From Actinomycetota bacterium (GTDB lineage Bacteria > Actinomycetota > Thermoleophilia > Gaiellales > Gaiellaceae): 64,000 bases of DNA. Both the position numbers and the translations under genes were made by a program. Where the stretch lies: assembly GCA_003161615.1 (NCBI GenBank), contig PMOB01000006.1, positions 1 to 64,000 on the forward strand. The letters are read 5' to 3'. Position 1 is the first letter of the stretch; every line of letters starts with the position of its first letter. Shown piece after piece: positions 45,875 to 55,396 of the stretch. The notes under the pieces were generated by a model. The model was not told the DNA's origin and ran no database searches. It worked only from the letters and a program-made list of their open reading frames with translations.

Positions 45875-46672
45875 TTAGCCGCTGCGGTCCTTAACCCGTG
45901 GCGCCGGCAGGATCTCGGTAGGTCCGTTGTCCGCATACGGGTTCGGCGCGTGGAACGTCCTCGTCGTCCCGTCGCCGAAGTGGACGATCAGCGCGATCGC
46001 GTCCGTGCTCGCGATCGAGTCGTAGTCCGCGTAGAAGGAGTTGTCCACGATCGGGATGCTGCGCGTGACTCCACCGACGTCGGCCTCGACCGAGCTGACG
46101 TTGTCGGCCACGAGCCCGAAGACGCCGAGCGGGCCTGTCGGCCCGGGCGGAGCGTTGCCGGGCCAGGCGGCCCAGGCGACGCCGTCCAGCGCCGGGTTGT
46201 CGTGCATCCACGTCGGCAGGCAGATCCCGCCCACTTGAGGCACGAGGTAGACGCAGGCGCTGCCGTCGTTCCCCGGGAACGCGTAGAGGTCGAGAGTCTG
46301 ATTCCCGAGCGTCAGCCCGCTCTGGACGAGGCGCAGGCGCTGCTCGGCCTCGCTCACCGTGAGACCGGTCGCCGAAGCGATGTCGGGAAGCGAGTCCGTC
46401 GGCATGCTCGACGGCCAGGGAACGGTCGGCAGGCTCTCGAGCCCGGACAGGCCGGCGGTGAAGCCGGGCGAGGGGCTGAGGACGTGATACGCGAACGCCG
46501 AGGCCGCGCCCGCGAGGGCGAGCGCCGCGACGGCGACCGCGACGACCGTCCGGCGCCGCGAAGCGCGGCGCGGGCGAGGATCCGCGGCGCGGGCGACCGC
46601 ATCCGCCCAGAGATCGCGGGACGGAGCGACGCGGTCGAGTGCCCGGAGTTCGTCAGGCCAGTTCGTGTTCAT
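45875..46672 (-). CDS. membrane-anchored protein, candidate noncanonical anti-sigma factor
   Basis: Cytoplasmic N-terminus about 40 aa, one TM (VVAVAVAALALAGAASAFAY), extracellular domain; 20-nt overlap with upstream sigma gene. Confidence 0.55.
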   Translation of the reverse strand: MNTNWPDELRALDRVAPSRDLWADAVARAADPRPRRASRRRTVVAVAVAALALAGAASAFAYHVLSPSPGFTAGLSGLESLPTVPWPSSMPTDSLPDIASATGLTVSEAEQRLRLVQSGLTLGNQTLDLYAFPGNDGSACVYLVPQVGGICLPTWMHDNPALDGVAWAAWPGNAPPGPTGPLGVFGLVADNVSSVEADVGGVTRSIPIVDNSFYADYDSIASTDAIALIVHFGDGTTRTFHAPNPYADNGPTEILPAPRVKDRSG

Positions 46673-47180
46673 CGGTACCTCCTGTCGACCACGCGCGCAT
46701 CGCGGCGGCGCTGCCGTAGCAGCGACGCAGGTTCTCGCGGGCACGGTGGAGCTGGACGCGTACGGCGACCCGGCTCGACCCGGTCGCGTGTGCGATGTCG
46801 GCGATCGAGAGATCGGCGTAGTAGAAGAGGAAGACGGCCGCGCGCTGCTGTGGCGTCAGGAGCGCGAGGGCCCCGAGGGAAAGAGCCAACGCGACATCGC
46901 CGCTTTCGGCCTTATCCGGAACGAGAGGCTCCGCATGGTCTCGCCTCTCGTCCCGCAGCCGCTGGGCCGCCTGGCGAAACGCGACCCGGTAGAGCCACGG
47001 CAGGAGAGAACGGATTCGCCCCCTGTGCACGAGAGCGCGGGCGAATGCCTCGGCGACGGCGTCGTCTGCGATCTCGGCGCGGCCACCGGAAAAGGCGTAG
47101 ACGCCTCGCCACAGCTGTGCCCCGTAGTCCCGGTAGGCACGCTCGATCGCTTCCTCGGATGTCGAGACTTCCATTGACAC
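46653..47180 (-). CDS. ECF-type RNA polymerase sigma factor
   Basis: Region 2 IADDAVAEAFARALVHRGRIRSLLPWLYRVAFRQA, region 4 LLTPQQRAAVFLFYYADLSIADIAHATGSSRVAVRVQLHRARENLR. Confidence 0.9.
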   Translation of the reverse strand: MSMEVSTSEEAIERAYRDYGAQLWRGVYAFSGGRAEIADDAVAEAFARALVHRGRIRSLLPWLYRVAFRQAAQRLRDERRDHAEPLVPDKAESGDVALALSLGALALLTPQQRAAVFLFYYADLSIADIAHATGSSRVAVRVQLHRARENLRRCYGSAAAMRAWSTGGTDEHELA

Positions 47181-47223
47181 CGATATAGAGCCTGGCGCGG
47201 CTCCGAAGGTTACGCCCGGCGCG

Positions 47224-48006
47224 CTAGCGCTCCATCGGCAGCTCGTCGTGCCGGCTCCACTCGTGCCACGAGCCGGGGTAGTTCCGCGCGTCGTAGCCCG
47301 CCGCCCGCAGCGCGAGTGCTGCCAGCGCCGAGCGCGAGCCGGAGTGGCAGTACGCGACGATCTCCGCTCCCTCCGGCAGTCCGACGAGCTCGCGCACGCG
47401 GTCCGGCGAGGCCGGGAGCCCCGGCCCGTCGAACAGCTCGCCCAGCTCGAGGAGCCGCGCGCCGGGGATGTGTCCTTGCCGCGGGTCGCAGGCGCTGCCG
47501 CGCCGGCCGGTGTATTCGTCCGGCGTTCGCACGTCGAGGATCGTCAGCGACTCGTCGCCAAGCCGCTCCAGCAGTTCCTGCCGGGTCGGAAGCGCACGCG
47601 GGTTTGGCTCGAGGTCGGCCTCCCGCACCGGCTCGAGCTCGACCGTCCCCTCCTCGAGCTCGCCCTGCCAGCCCGCCATGCCGCCGAGCAGAACGGCGAC
47701 GTTCGGATGCCCGGCGAGCTCCGCCATCTGCAGTGCAGGCATCGCGCCCACTCCATCGCCGCGATCGACGAGGACGAGACGTTCGCGGCCCGTTATCCCG
47801 TGCCGCCGCAACCGCAGCGCGATCTCCTGCGCGAGCGTGCGCGCCGTCTCCTCGTCCGCCGCGGGCGGCGGCGAGCCGAGCACGAGCGGCCGCGAGCCGG
47901 GGATGTGCCCGCGCGTGTGCGCGTTCGGGCCGCGCACGTCACCGACGACGAGATCCTCGTCGCCGAGGTGCTCCGCAAGCCAGGTGGCATCGACGACCGA
48001 GTTCAC
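47224..48006 (-). CDS. tandem rhodanese sulfurtransferase
   Basis: Two rhodanese domains, C-terminal active-site YCHSGSRSALAALAL. Confidence 0.92.
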   Translation of the reverse strand: MNSVVDATWLAEHLGDEDLVVGDVRGPNAHTRGHIPGSRPLVLGSPPPAADEETARTLAQEIALRLRRHGITGRERLVLVDRGDGVGAMPALQMAELAGHPNVAVLLGGMAGWQGELEEGTVELEPVREADLEPNPRALPTRQELLERLGDESLTILDVRTPDEYTGRRGSACDPRQGHIPGARLLELGELFDGPGLPASPDRVRELVGLPEGAEIVAYCHSGSRSALAALALRAAGYDARNYPGSWHEWSRHDELPMER

Positions 48007-48581
48007 AGCGCGGCGACGATACCCGCTTCGGCCGCGACGGCGGGACGCTCGAGCACCCGCTCGAGCCAGCCGGCGAGCGTGGGATACGGCTCGAAGTCCA
48101 CGCCGAGCATGTCGCGCGCGCGGAGGATCCACGGGACGTAGGCGATGTCCGCGAGCCCGTACTCCGCGCCGCCGAGGAACGGCCGCTCGTCCAGCGCCGA
48201 ATCGAACCTGCGCAGTGCCGCGTCGAACCCCTCCGCCGCACCGTCCTCGCCGCGCCGGAAGGCGTAGTACGGGTCGGTCAACTCGTCATCCCGAAAGATC
48301 AGCAGCCGTGCGAAGGCGCGATCGGCGGGATCCGCCGGCAAGAGCGCAGGCTCGGGATAGCGCTCCTCGAGGAACTCCATGATCACGGCGGACTCCGGCA
48401 GCGGCCGGTCGTCCTCCTCGAGCACCGGCACGCGGCCGCTCGGGTTCTTCTCGTACAGCCACGCCGGCCGGTCGGAGAGGTCGATCTCCACCACGTCGAC
48501 CTCGACGTTCTTCTCGGCAAGGACGATCCGCACGCGCGCGCAGTACGGGCAGCGCGGCGCGTCGTACAGCGTGAGCGTCAC
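48003..48581 (-). CDS. glutathione S-transferase-like protein
   Basis: LTLYDAPRCPYCARVRIVLAEKNV, NPSGRVPVLEEDD, ESAVIMEFLEERYPEP. Confidence 0.88.
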   Translation of the reverse strand: MTLTLYDAPRCPYCARVRIVLAEKNVEVDVVEIDLSDRPAWLYEKNPSGRVPVLEEDDRPLPESAVIMEFLEERYPEPALLPADPADRAFARLLIFRDDELTDPYYAFRRGEDGAAEGFDAALRRFDSALDERPFLGGAEYGLADIAYVPWILRARDMLGVDFEPYPTLAGWLERVLERPAVAAEAGIVAAL

Positions 48582-49447
48582 AGCTGGACTCCCAGGACTT
48601 CCGCGATCTGCTTGTACAGCTCGTCCGCAGGCGGCAGATCCGCCGGCGAGGTCGCGGTGCGCGCGACCGCGCGGACGCGCGCGGGGTCGGCGTTCGTCAG
48701 GCGGGCGACGACGGTCGGATTCGCGCCGAGCGCCATCACGTCGCCGGGCGGCAGCTCGCCGAAGTACTCCGGCACGGAGAGGTACTCGTCGACCATCGAG
48801 CCGCGGTCGAACAGGACGTAGCGGACGACCGCGCCCGCCTCAAGCGTCAGCGCGACCGAGACGCCCGTCGTGAAGGAGAGCTCGCGCGCGAGGTTCCGCA
48901 GCTCGTCGGGCTGCGCCTCGACGCGCGTCCAGCCGTCGCCGGCGGCCAGTTCCGGCTCGCGCCGCAGAACCTTTGTCGCGTCGCGGCGCACCTTCTCGAC
49001 GTCGTCGTTCTGGACGTGGACGGCGCCGATCGTCGCGCCTTCCTGCCCTGCGGAGACGAGCGCTGTCACCGGCGCGGCGAGCGTGCGCTCGACCGTCGTG
49101 AAGCCGAGCCGGTCGTAGAGGCGCTTCGCGGCGGCGTTCGACTCGAGCACCTCGAGCGCGAGCAGCTCCGCTCCTTGCTGCTGGACGTACTCGGCGGCAG
49201 CGCGGACGAGCTCCGTCCCGAGCCCTTTGCCGCGGCCGGCCGGACGGACGTAGAGCAGGTCGAGCAGCCAGGTGCGGTCGCCCTTGCGGTCGAGCGCGGC
49301 GACGCCGACGTCGTCGGCGAGGAGGACGTAATCCCACTCGTAGTCCTCGTCGTCGTCGTGCCAGAGCTCGTCCGGCACCTCGCCCTCGAACTCCGCGCGC
49401 AGCTCCTTCACGAGCTTCCGGTCGTCTTTCGTCGCGGCGCGAATCAC
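48578..49447 (-). CDS. GNAT family N-acetyltransferase
   Basis: LLDLLYVRPAGRGKGLGTELVRAAAEY, ALEVLESNAAAKRLYDRLGF. Confidence 0.9.
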   Translation of the reverse strand: MIRAATKDDRKLVKELRAEFEGEVPDELWHDDDEDYEWDYVLLADDVGVAALDRKGDRTWLLDLLYVRPAGRGKGLGTELVRAAAEYVQQQGAELLALEVLESNAAAKRLYDRLGFTTVERTLAAPVTALVSAGQEGATIGAVHVQNDDVEKVRRDATKVLRREPELAAGDGWTRVEAQPDELRNLARELSFTTGVSVALTLEAGAVVRYVLFDRGSMVDEYLSVPEYFGELPPGDVMALGANPTVVARLTNADPARVRAVARTATSPADLPPADELYKQIAEVLGVQL

Positions 49448-49454
49448 GCTGCGG

Positions 49455-50660
49455 CTAGAGGTGGGAGGTCAGGCCGGCACCGGAGGCGTCCGTGTCCACG
49501 TCGCTTTCGGCGTTCGCGTACCACGACTTCCAGTACGTGCCGTCGTCGAGGTCACGCGCGAACGGCGTCAGGCGGAGCGGATTGAACGTGTCGCACATCA
49601 CGGCGAGCTCGTGCGTCTCACGAACGCCGATCGACTTCTCCGCGAGACCGGGCTGCGGGCCGTGCGGCAGGCCGGAGGGATGGAGCGTGATCGAGCCGAC
49701 CTCGACTCCCTTCCGCGAGCCGAACTGGCCGGAGACGTAATAGATCATCTCCTCCGACTGCAGATTCGAGTGGTGGTACGGGATCGGCACCGCTTCCGGG
49801 TCGAAGTCGAGCTTGCGCGGACAGAACGAGCAGATCACGAAGTTCTGGCCGGCGAAGGTCTGGTGTGACGGCGGCGGCTGGTGGATCCGACCAGTGATCG
49901 GCTCGAAGTCGTGGATCGAGAACGTCCACGGATAGAGGTAGCCGTCCCAGCCCACGACGTCGAACGGGTGGTAGTCGACGATGTACGTCTGGTAGCCGCC
50001 GCGCACGCGCACCCTGACCGGGAACTCGCCGGTCTCCCGCACCGTCTTCAGCTCGGTCGGCGGATGGATGTCGCGGTTGTAGTACGGCGCGCCCTCGAGC
50101 AGCTGGCCGTACTCGTTGCGGTAGCGGTGCGGAATCTCGATCAGGCCCGGCGTCTCGAAGACGAGGTAGCGCTGCGGGCCTTCGGGACGGAAGCGGTAGG
50201 TCGTTCCGCGCGGCACGACGACGTAGTCGCCTTCTTTGTACGGGAGATCGCCGAAGGTCGTCTCCAGGATCCCGGATCCCTCGTGGACGAAGATCACCTC
50301 GTCGCCCTCGCCGTTGCGGAAGAAGTAGTCCATCGTCCCGCTCGGCCGGCAGAGGGAGATCTCGACGTCGTTGTTCCACATCAGGAGCCGGCGGCCGGTG
50401 ATCTCGTCGCCTTCGGGTGCGGTGTCGAACGTCTTGAAGTGGAGGTGGGTGTGCTGCTCCGGGACCCACTCCTCGCGCTCGATCGGCTGGAAACCGCCGA
50501 GCGCCATGACTCGGCAGGGCGAGTGGAGGTGGTAGAGGATCGACTCGTTCCCGGTGAACCCCTCGAGGCCCATGACCTCCTCGGTGAGGAGGGTGCCGTT
50601 CTCCCGGAACTGGACGTGGCGCTTGCGGGGAACGTCGCCGAGGCGCTGGTAGAACGGCAT
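49455..50660 (-). CDS. hmgA: homogentisate 1,2-dioxygenase
   Basis: MPFYQRLGDVPRKRHVQFR, FVHEGSGILETTFG, HPPPSHQTFAGQNFVICSFCPRKLD, PYHHSN, PSGLPHGPQPG. Confidence 0.93.
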   Translation of the reverse strand: MPFYQRLGDVPRKRHVQFRENGTLLTEEVMGLEGFTGNESILYHLHSPCRVMALGGFQPIEREEWVPEQHTHLHFKTFDTAPEGDEITGRRLLMWNNDVEISLCRPSGTMDYFFRNGEGDEVIFVHEGSGILETTFGDLPYKEGDYVVVPRGTTYRFRPEGPQRYLVFETPGLIEIPHRYRNEYGQLLEGAPYYNRDIHPPTELKTVRETGEFPVRVRVRGGYQTYIVDYHPFDVVGWDGYLYPWTFSIHDFEPITGRIHQPPPSHQTFAGQNFVICSFCPRKLDFDPEAVPIPYHHSNLQSEEMIYYVSGQFGSRKGVEVGSITLHPSGLPHGPQPGLAEKSIGVRETHELAVMCDTFNPLRLTPFARDLDDGTYWKSWYANAESDVDTDASGAGLTSHL

Positions 50661-50669
50661 TTGCCTAGG

Positions 50670-51623
50670 TTATCCCAGCGCCAAATCCGCAAGTCGCGCG
50701 CCGACCGCCGGCGCGAACTTGAAGCCGTGGCCCGAGCACGCGGAGCCGATCACGATGCGGCCGCGGCGCTCGAGGATGAAGCGCTCGTCGGGAGTCGTCG
50801 TGTAGAGGCAGGACTCGGCGCCGACCGGCTCGGGGTCGACGGTCGGCAGCCGTCGGCTGACCCAGGCCGAGATCCGCTCGACAAGCTCGGCATCAGGCTC
50901 GGCGGTCTCGTCGGGATCGGCCTCGGCACCGGCGTGATGCGCGCCGGCCTTGAGCCCATGCACCGGATCGTGGAGAGAGAACATCGCGTGGGCGCTGTGC
51001 TCGTCGAGCTCGACGATTGAGGGAAGAGGGGCACCCTCGTGGCGGAAGTACGCGACCGTCTCCCTGGTCACTTTGAGCGGCAAATCGGGGAAGAAGCGGC
51101 CGATCCACGAGCCGGCGGTGACGACGACGACATCGGCGTCGAGCGCGTCGAGGTCGTCCACGCGCGAGCCGTACCGGACGTCGATGCCGTCGAGGAAGGC
51201 GTGGCGCGCGGCGTCCGCGAGCACGACGCCTGCGCGGTCGACGAAGAGCGCAGCCCAGCCCTCGGGGACCTGCGCGCCGAATGCCAGCGCCTGCTCCGGG
51301 CTGAGGAAGCGATGTGGCACGACGCAATCCTCGAGCGCGCGCGCCGAGGTCAGCTCTGGATCCGGGGCGACCTCGATCAGCCCGTACAGCCCGAGCAGTT
51401 CGGGGTCGAGCTCGTTCCAACCGGCGTATGCCTCCTGGGCCAGGCGGATCCATTCCGATTCGGGATAGACGACCCGGAAGATCCGCGTGCGACCGTGGCT
51501 CGAGCCGCGGTCATGGTCCAGCTCGAACTGCTCGTGGACGACGACGTCCGCGCCGCGCCGCGCAAGTTGCCACGCTGTGGCGGCGCCCATGATCCCTGCC
51601 CCGACGACTGCGACACGCGTCAC
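50670..51623 (-). CDS. FAD-dependent oxidoreductase (sarcosine oxidase-like)
   Basis: VAVVGAGIMGAATAWQLARRGADVVVHEQFEL.. GSSHGRTRIFR, CLYTTTPDERFILE, GSACSGHGFKFAPAVG. Confidence 0.92.
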   Translation of the reverse strand: MTRVAVVGAGIMGAATAWQLARRGADVVVHEQFELDHDRGSSHGRTRIFRVVYPESEWIRLAQEAYAGWNELDPELLGLYGLIEVAPDPELTSARALEDCVVPHRFLSPEQALAFGAQVPEGWAALFVDRAGVVLADAARHAFLDGIDVRYGSRVDDLDALDADVVVVTAGSWIGRFFPDLPLKVTRETVAYFRHEGAPLPSIVELDEHSAHAMFSLHDPVHGLKAGAHHAGAEADPDETAEPDAELVERISAWVSRRLPTVDPEPVGAESCLYTTTPDERFILERRGRIVIGSACSGHGFKFAPAVGARLADLALG

Positions 51624-52147
51624 GCGGCGATCAGGTCTCCCGGATAGAGCAGCGTGTTCTCCGCCGCATGTGCGACGAGCCGCTCCCAGTCGACGCCCGG
51701 CGGCACGTCCTCGTCCGGCGTCGTGACGACCGGGCCGAGCGCCAGCGCGAAGTCACGCGACTTCTCCCCCGCGAGCTCCGGCGACGTCCATTCGACGAGC
51801 GGCGTGAAGCCGCCGATCGCACCGTCGAGCCCGATCACTGCGGCGTGCCGTTCGACCGGCACCGCGCCGGCGACCGGGATCTCCGCGCCGGCAGCGACGA
51901 TCGCGGCGGGATTCGCGAAGCGGAAGTCGTCCCCCTCGAAGATCCGCACCGACGGCGGATGGAGGACGGGCGCGCGAAAGACGACCTCCGCGACCGGGTA
52001 GAGCGCGTGCTCGCGCGCCTGGCCGCCGCCGGTGAAGAAGGCCTGCACCGTCTGCGCCGCGAGCTGGATCACGCGGTCGCCGTCGAGCCGGCCGGGCCAG
52101 CCGCGCTCGAGGTCCATCTCCACCGGACTGAACATGACGAGTTTCAT
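51620..52147 (-). CDS. truncated fumarylacetoacetate hydrolase (FAH)-like protein
   Basis: 175 aa; VRIFEGDDFRFANPAAIV, GEKSRDFALALGPVVTTPDE, ends at LLYPGDLIAA. Confidence 0.65.
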   Translation of the reverse strand: MKLVMFSPVEMDLERGWPGRLDGDRVIQLAAQTVQAFFTGGGQAREHALYPVAEVVFRAPVLHPPSVRIFEGDDFRFANPAAIVAAGAEIPVAGAVPVERHAAVIGLDGAIGGFTPLVEWTSPELAGEKSRDFALALGPVVTTPDEDVPPGVDWERLVAHAAENTLLYPGDLIAA

Positions 52148-53502
52148 GGCTCGGTGTGGACGATGACATCGCCGATCTCCGGGCGCTCCCGGCGGATCCG
52201 CTCCTCGATTCTGCTCGCGCGCGCGTGCGCTTCGGCGAGCGGCGTCGACCCGTCGACTCGCAGCGTGAGGTAGGCGACGAGGCCTTCGTCGGTGTGGAGG
52301 AAGCGCAGCTCGCGGGGCATCGTGTCGGTCTCCTCCAGCACGATCCGCGCTACGAGCTCGCGGTCGATCCGGACGTCCCACGCAGGCGGGCTCGTCCCTT
52401 CTGCCGCCTCGGTCAGCGGCTCGAGGTGCGTCTGGACCGAGACCACCTCCGGCACCTCGTCGCGAATCGTGTGCTCGACCTCCTCGGCGATCGCGTGCGC
52501 CTCGACGAGCGAGAGGTCGGCCGGCAGCTTGAGGTGGAGAGACAACTCGGTGCCCGACTCCAGCTCGACGGCGGTGACGTTGTGCACCTCCCGCACGCGC
52601 GGGACGCCGAGCGCGGCGGCATGGGCGCGCTCACGGACGGCGCCGACGGCCTCCTCCGGCTCGACGTGGACGACGACATCTGCCTCCGGCAGCGCGGCCT
52701 GCACGGCCCGCTCCACGGCGTCCGCCGCCGCGTGGCCCTGGCGGATCCCGGAGTCCGCCGAGACGCCGATCACGACGTCGGCGAAGTGGCGGCCCGCCGC
52801 CTGGCGCATCCGCAGCCGCCGCAGGTCGACGGGAGGCGTGATCGCCGCGATTGCCTGGCGCGCGGCGGCGGCCGCGTCGGCGGGAGCCCGATCCATGAGC
52901 ACGTCGACGTTCCGCCGCATCAGGCGTCCCGCTGCAGCGAGGACGAGGAGCGCAACGAAGAGCGCCGCCACCGCGTCTCCCTTCGGGTGGCCGCCGCGCG
53001 CGAGGAGGAGGCCTGCGAGAACGGCGAACGAGCCGGCGAGATCGCTCGCGAAGTGGAGCGCGTTCGAGGCGAGAGCCGCGCTGTGGTAGCGGCGCGCTGT
53101 CCGCGCCGAGGCGGTCGTCCTCCCCACGTCGACGAGAATCACGACACCGATCACGAGCAGTGCCCACCACGCGGCGTGCACCGGTTGCGGGTTGCTCGAC
53201 CCGAGCCGCAGCACCGCGCGCACGGCGATGTAGAGGCTGGCGAGGACGAGGAATGCAGCCTCGGCGAGCGCAGCGAGATGCTCGGCCTTGCCGTGTCCGT
53301 ACTGGTGGCCGGGGTCGGCCGGCCGCACGGCGACGCCGACCGCGAAGAACGTGAGGAGCGCCGCGATGAGGTCGGTGCCGGAGTGGATCGCCTCCGAGAC
53401 GAGCCCGAGGCTGTGCGTCTCGAGACCGGTGGCGAGCTTGAGCGCGATGAGCGCGCAGGCGGCGAAAACGGAGGCGAGGGCTGTCCGGCGTTGCGGGCTC
53501 AT
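52144..53502 (-). CDS. cation diffusion facilitator family transporter
   Basis: SEAIHSGTDLIAALLTFFAVGVAVRPADPGHQYGHGKAEHLAAL, tandem cytoplasmic dimerisation repeats. Confidence 0.95.
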   Translation of the reverse strand: MSPQRRTALASVFAACALIALKLATGLETHSLGLVSEAIHSGTDLIAALLTFFAVGVAVRPADPGHQYGHGKAEHLAALAEAAFLVLASLYIAVRAVLRLGSSNPQPVHAAWWALLVIGVVILVDVGRTTASARTARRYHSAALASNALHFASDLAGSFAVLAGLLLARGGHPKGDAVAALFVALLVLAAAGRLMRRNVDVLMDRAPADAAAAARQAIAAITPPVDLRRLRMRQAAGRHFADVVIGVSADSGIRQGHAAADAVERAVQAALPEADVVVHVEPEEAVGAVRERAHAAALGVPRVREVHNVTAVELESGTELSLHLKLPADLSLVEAHAIAEEVEHTIRDEVPEVVSVQTHLEPLTEAAEGTSPPAWDVRIDRELVARIVLEETDTMPRELRFLHTDEGLVAYLTLRVDGSTPLAEAHARASRIEERIRRERPEIGDVIVHTEP

Positions 53503-53524
53503 CCGCGGAAGCCTAGAGCTGCGG

Positions 53525-54268
53525 TCAGACCGGCTCGGGCGGCCAGATCAGCGCGTCCTGCCGGAAGGCGAGATGGCAGAGCGGCGCACCCGTCAGTTCG
53601 ACCGGGGCGATCGAGGCCAGGTCGATCTCCGCTTCCGCGGGGCAGAGGAGCCAGCGGTCGTGGTGCATCTCCGCTCTCGCGTCCCTCGCGAAGAGGCGGT
53701 AGCGCTCGGTCAGGAACCACTCGAGCGAGTCTGGCTCGGCGTGGAAGGACTCCCCGGTCGCCCGGTAGCGCCCTGAGAAGACGCGGCCCGGCTCCCCGAC
53801 CCGCACGCACTCGGCCTCCGCCCACCCTCCCGACTCGTCGAGCGTCATCCGCGCATGGAACGCCGGCACGCGGTAGATCCGGCGCACGCCGAGCGCGGCA
53901 AGCCGGCTCGAGGCGTCGATGCTGAAGAACCAGACGCCGGGGAGACCGTCCGGGCCGAGCACGTAGGTGCGCACGTTGAGCTGGAGAAAGTTCGAGATTC
54001 CCGGCACCGGCAGCGCGCCGCGCGCCCGCAGCGCGCGCACCCGGAAGAAGACGAGGCTGAGCCAGGCGCTGCCGTCCTGCTCCTCGATCGCGAGCTCGCC
54101 GGGAACGAGCGGGCGTAGCTCCGAAGCGGCGACCGGCCAGTGCGCCCAGAGCGTGTGCTCCCACGTCTGGCCGAGCGTCCAGCGGCTGTTCGGTAGCGGG
54201 AACGGCCGGTGACCGACGCGGCGCAGCGCGCGCGCCTGCCGGCTCGCCGCCCTCGCATCGTCGAACAA
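53525..54268 (-). CDS. DUF2071 (YqjF-like) protein
   Basis: ALWAHWPVAASELRPLVPGELAIEEQDGSAWLSLVFFRVRALRARGALPVPGISNFLQLNVRTYV. Confidence 0.88.
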   Translation of the reverse strand: MFDDARAASRQARALRRVGHRPFPLPNSRWTLGQTWEHTLWAHWPVAASELRPLVPGELAIEEQDGSAWLSLVFFRVRALRARGALPVPGISNFLQLNVRTYVLGPDGLPGVWFFSIDASSRLAALGVRRIYRVPAFHARMTLDESGGWAEAECVRVGEPGRVFSGRYRATGESFHAEPDSLEWFLTERYRLFARDARAEMHHDRWLLCPAEAEIDLASIAPVELTGAPLCHLAFRQDALIWPPEPV

Positions 54269-54280
54269 ATGCGCCTCCTT

Positions 54281-55378
54281 CTAGAGATTTCCGCGCAGAG
54301 CCTGCTCGCGCTCGATCGCCTCGAAGAGGGCCTTGAAGTTCCCCTCGCCGAAGGTCGTCGCGCCGTGCCGCTCGATCACCTCGAAGAACACCGTCGGCCG
54401 GTCTTGCGCCGTCTTCGTGAAGATCTGCAGGAGGTAGCCGTCGTCGTCGCGGTCGACGAGGATGTTGTGCTGCTGGAGAACGGCGTAGTCCTCGGCGATC
54501 TCGCCGACGCGCACCGGAGCCTCGTCGTAGTACGAGTCGGGCGTGTCGAGGAAGAGGAAGCCGCGTTCCTTCATCGCCGAGACCGTGCCGACGATGTCGC
54601 TCGACGCCAGAGCGATGTGCTGAACGCCGGCGCCGCCGTAGAACTCGACGTACTCCTCGATCTGGCTCTTGCGCTTGCCCTCCGCCGGCTCGTTGATCGG
54701 GAACTTGATCTTCCCGTTGCCGGACGACATGACCTTCGACATCAGCGCCGAGTACTCCGTCTGGATCTGGTCGTCGCCGAAGTGGAGGATGTTCGTCATC
54801 CCGAAGACCGTCTCGTAGAACTCGACCCAGGGGTTCATCCGGCCGAGCTCGACGTTCCCGACCATGTGGTCGAGAGCCAGGAGGCCGACACCGGCGTCGC
54901 GGTGGCCGTTCGAAGAGACCGAGACGTAGCCGGGAACGAACGGGCCGTTGTAGGCCGAGCGATTGACGAACGTGTGGATCGTGTCGCCGTAGGTCGCGAT
55001 CGCCGAGCGCTCGAGCGTCCCGAACTCGTCCTCGACCGTGTACGGCTCCGCGACACTGCGCGCGCCGCGCGAGACGGCCTCGCGATACGCCTGCGTCGCG
55101 TCGGGGACGGTTAGCGCGATGTCGCGGACGCCGTCGCCGTGCTTCGCGAGGTGCTTCGTGATCTCGTGCTCCTCCCGCAGCGCGCTCGTGACGACGAAGC
55201 GGATGTCGCCCTGCTCGAGGACGTAGGAGGCGCGGTCTCGGACGCCCGTCTCCGGCCCTGCGTACGCGGTGCGCGTGAAGCCCATCGCGTGCTCGTAGAA
55301 GTAGGCGGCCTGCTTCGCGTTCCCGACCCAGAACTCGACATGATCCCAGCCGTCGAGCGGCATGAAGTCTTCGGCCAT
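54281..55378 (-). CDS. hppD: 4-hydroxyphenylpyruvate dioxygenase
   Basis: DHVEFWVGNAKQAAYFYEHAMGF, LDHMVGNV, GAGVQHIALASSDI, FTKTAQDRPTVFFEVIERHGATTFGEGNFKALFEAIEREQ. Confidence 0.95.
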   Translation of the reverse strand: MAEDFMPLDGWDHVEFWVGNAKQAAYFYEHAMGFTRTAYAGPETGVRDRASYVLEQGDIRFVVTSALREEHEITKHLAKHGDGVRDIALTVPDATQAYREAVSRGARSVAEPYTVEDEFGTLERSAIATYGDTIHTFVNRSAYNGPFVPGYVSVSSNGHRDAGVGLLALDHMVGNVELGRMNPWVEFYETVFGMTNILHFGDDQIQTEYSALMSKVMSSGNGKIKFPINEPAEGKRKSQIEEYVEFYGGAGVQHIALASSDIVGTVSAMKERGFLFLDTPDSYYDEAPVRVGEIAEDYAVLQQHNILVDRDDDGYLLQIFTKTAQDRPTVFFEVIERHGATTFGEGNFKALFEAIEREQALRGNL

Positions 55379-55396
55379 GGGCCGATTATGCCTGGG

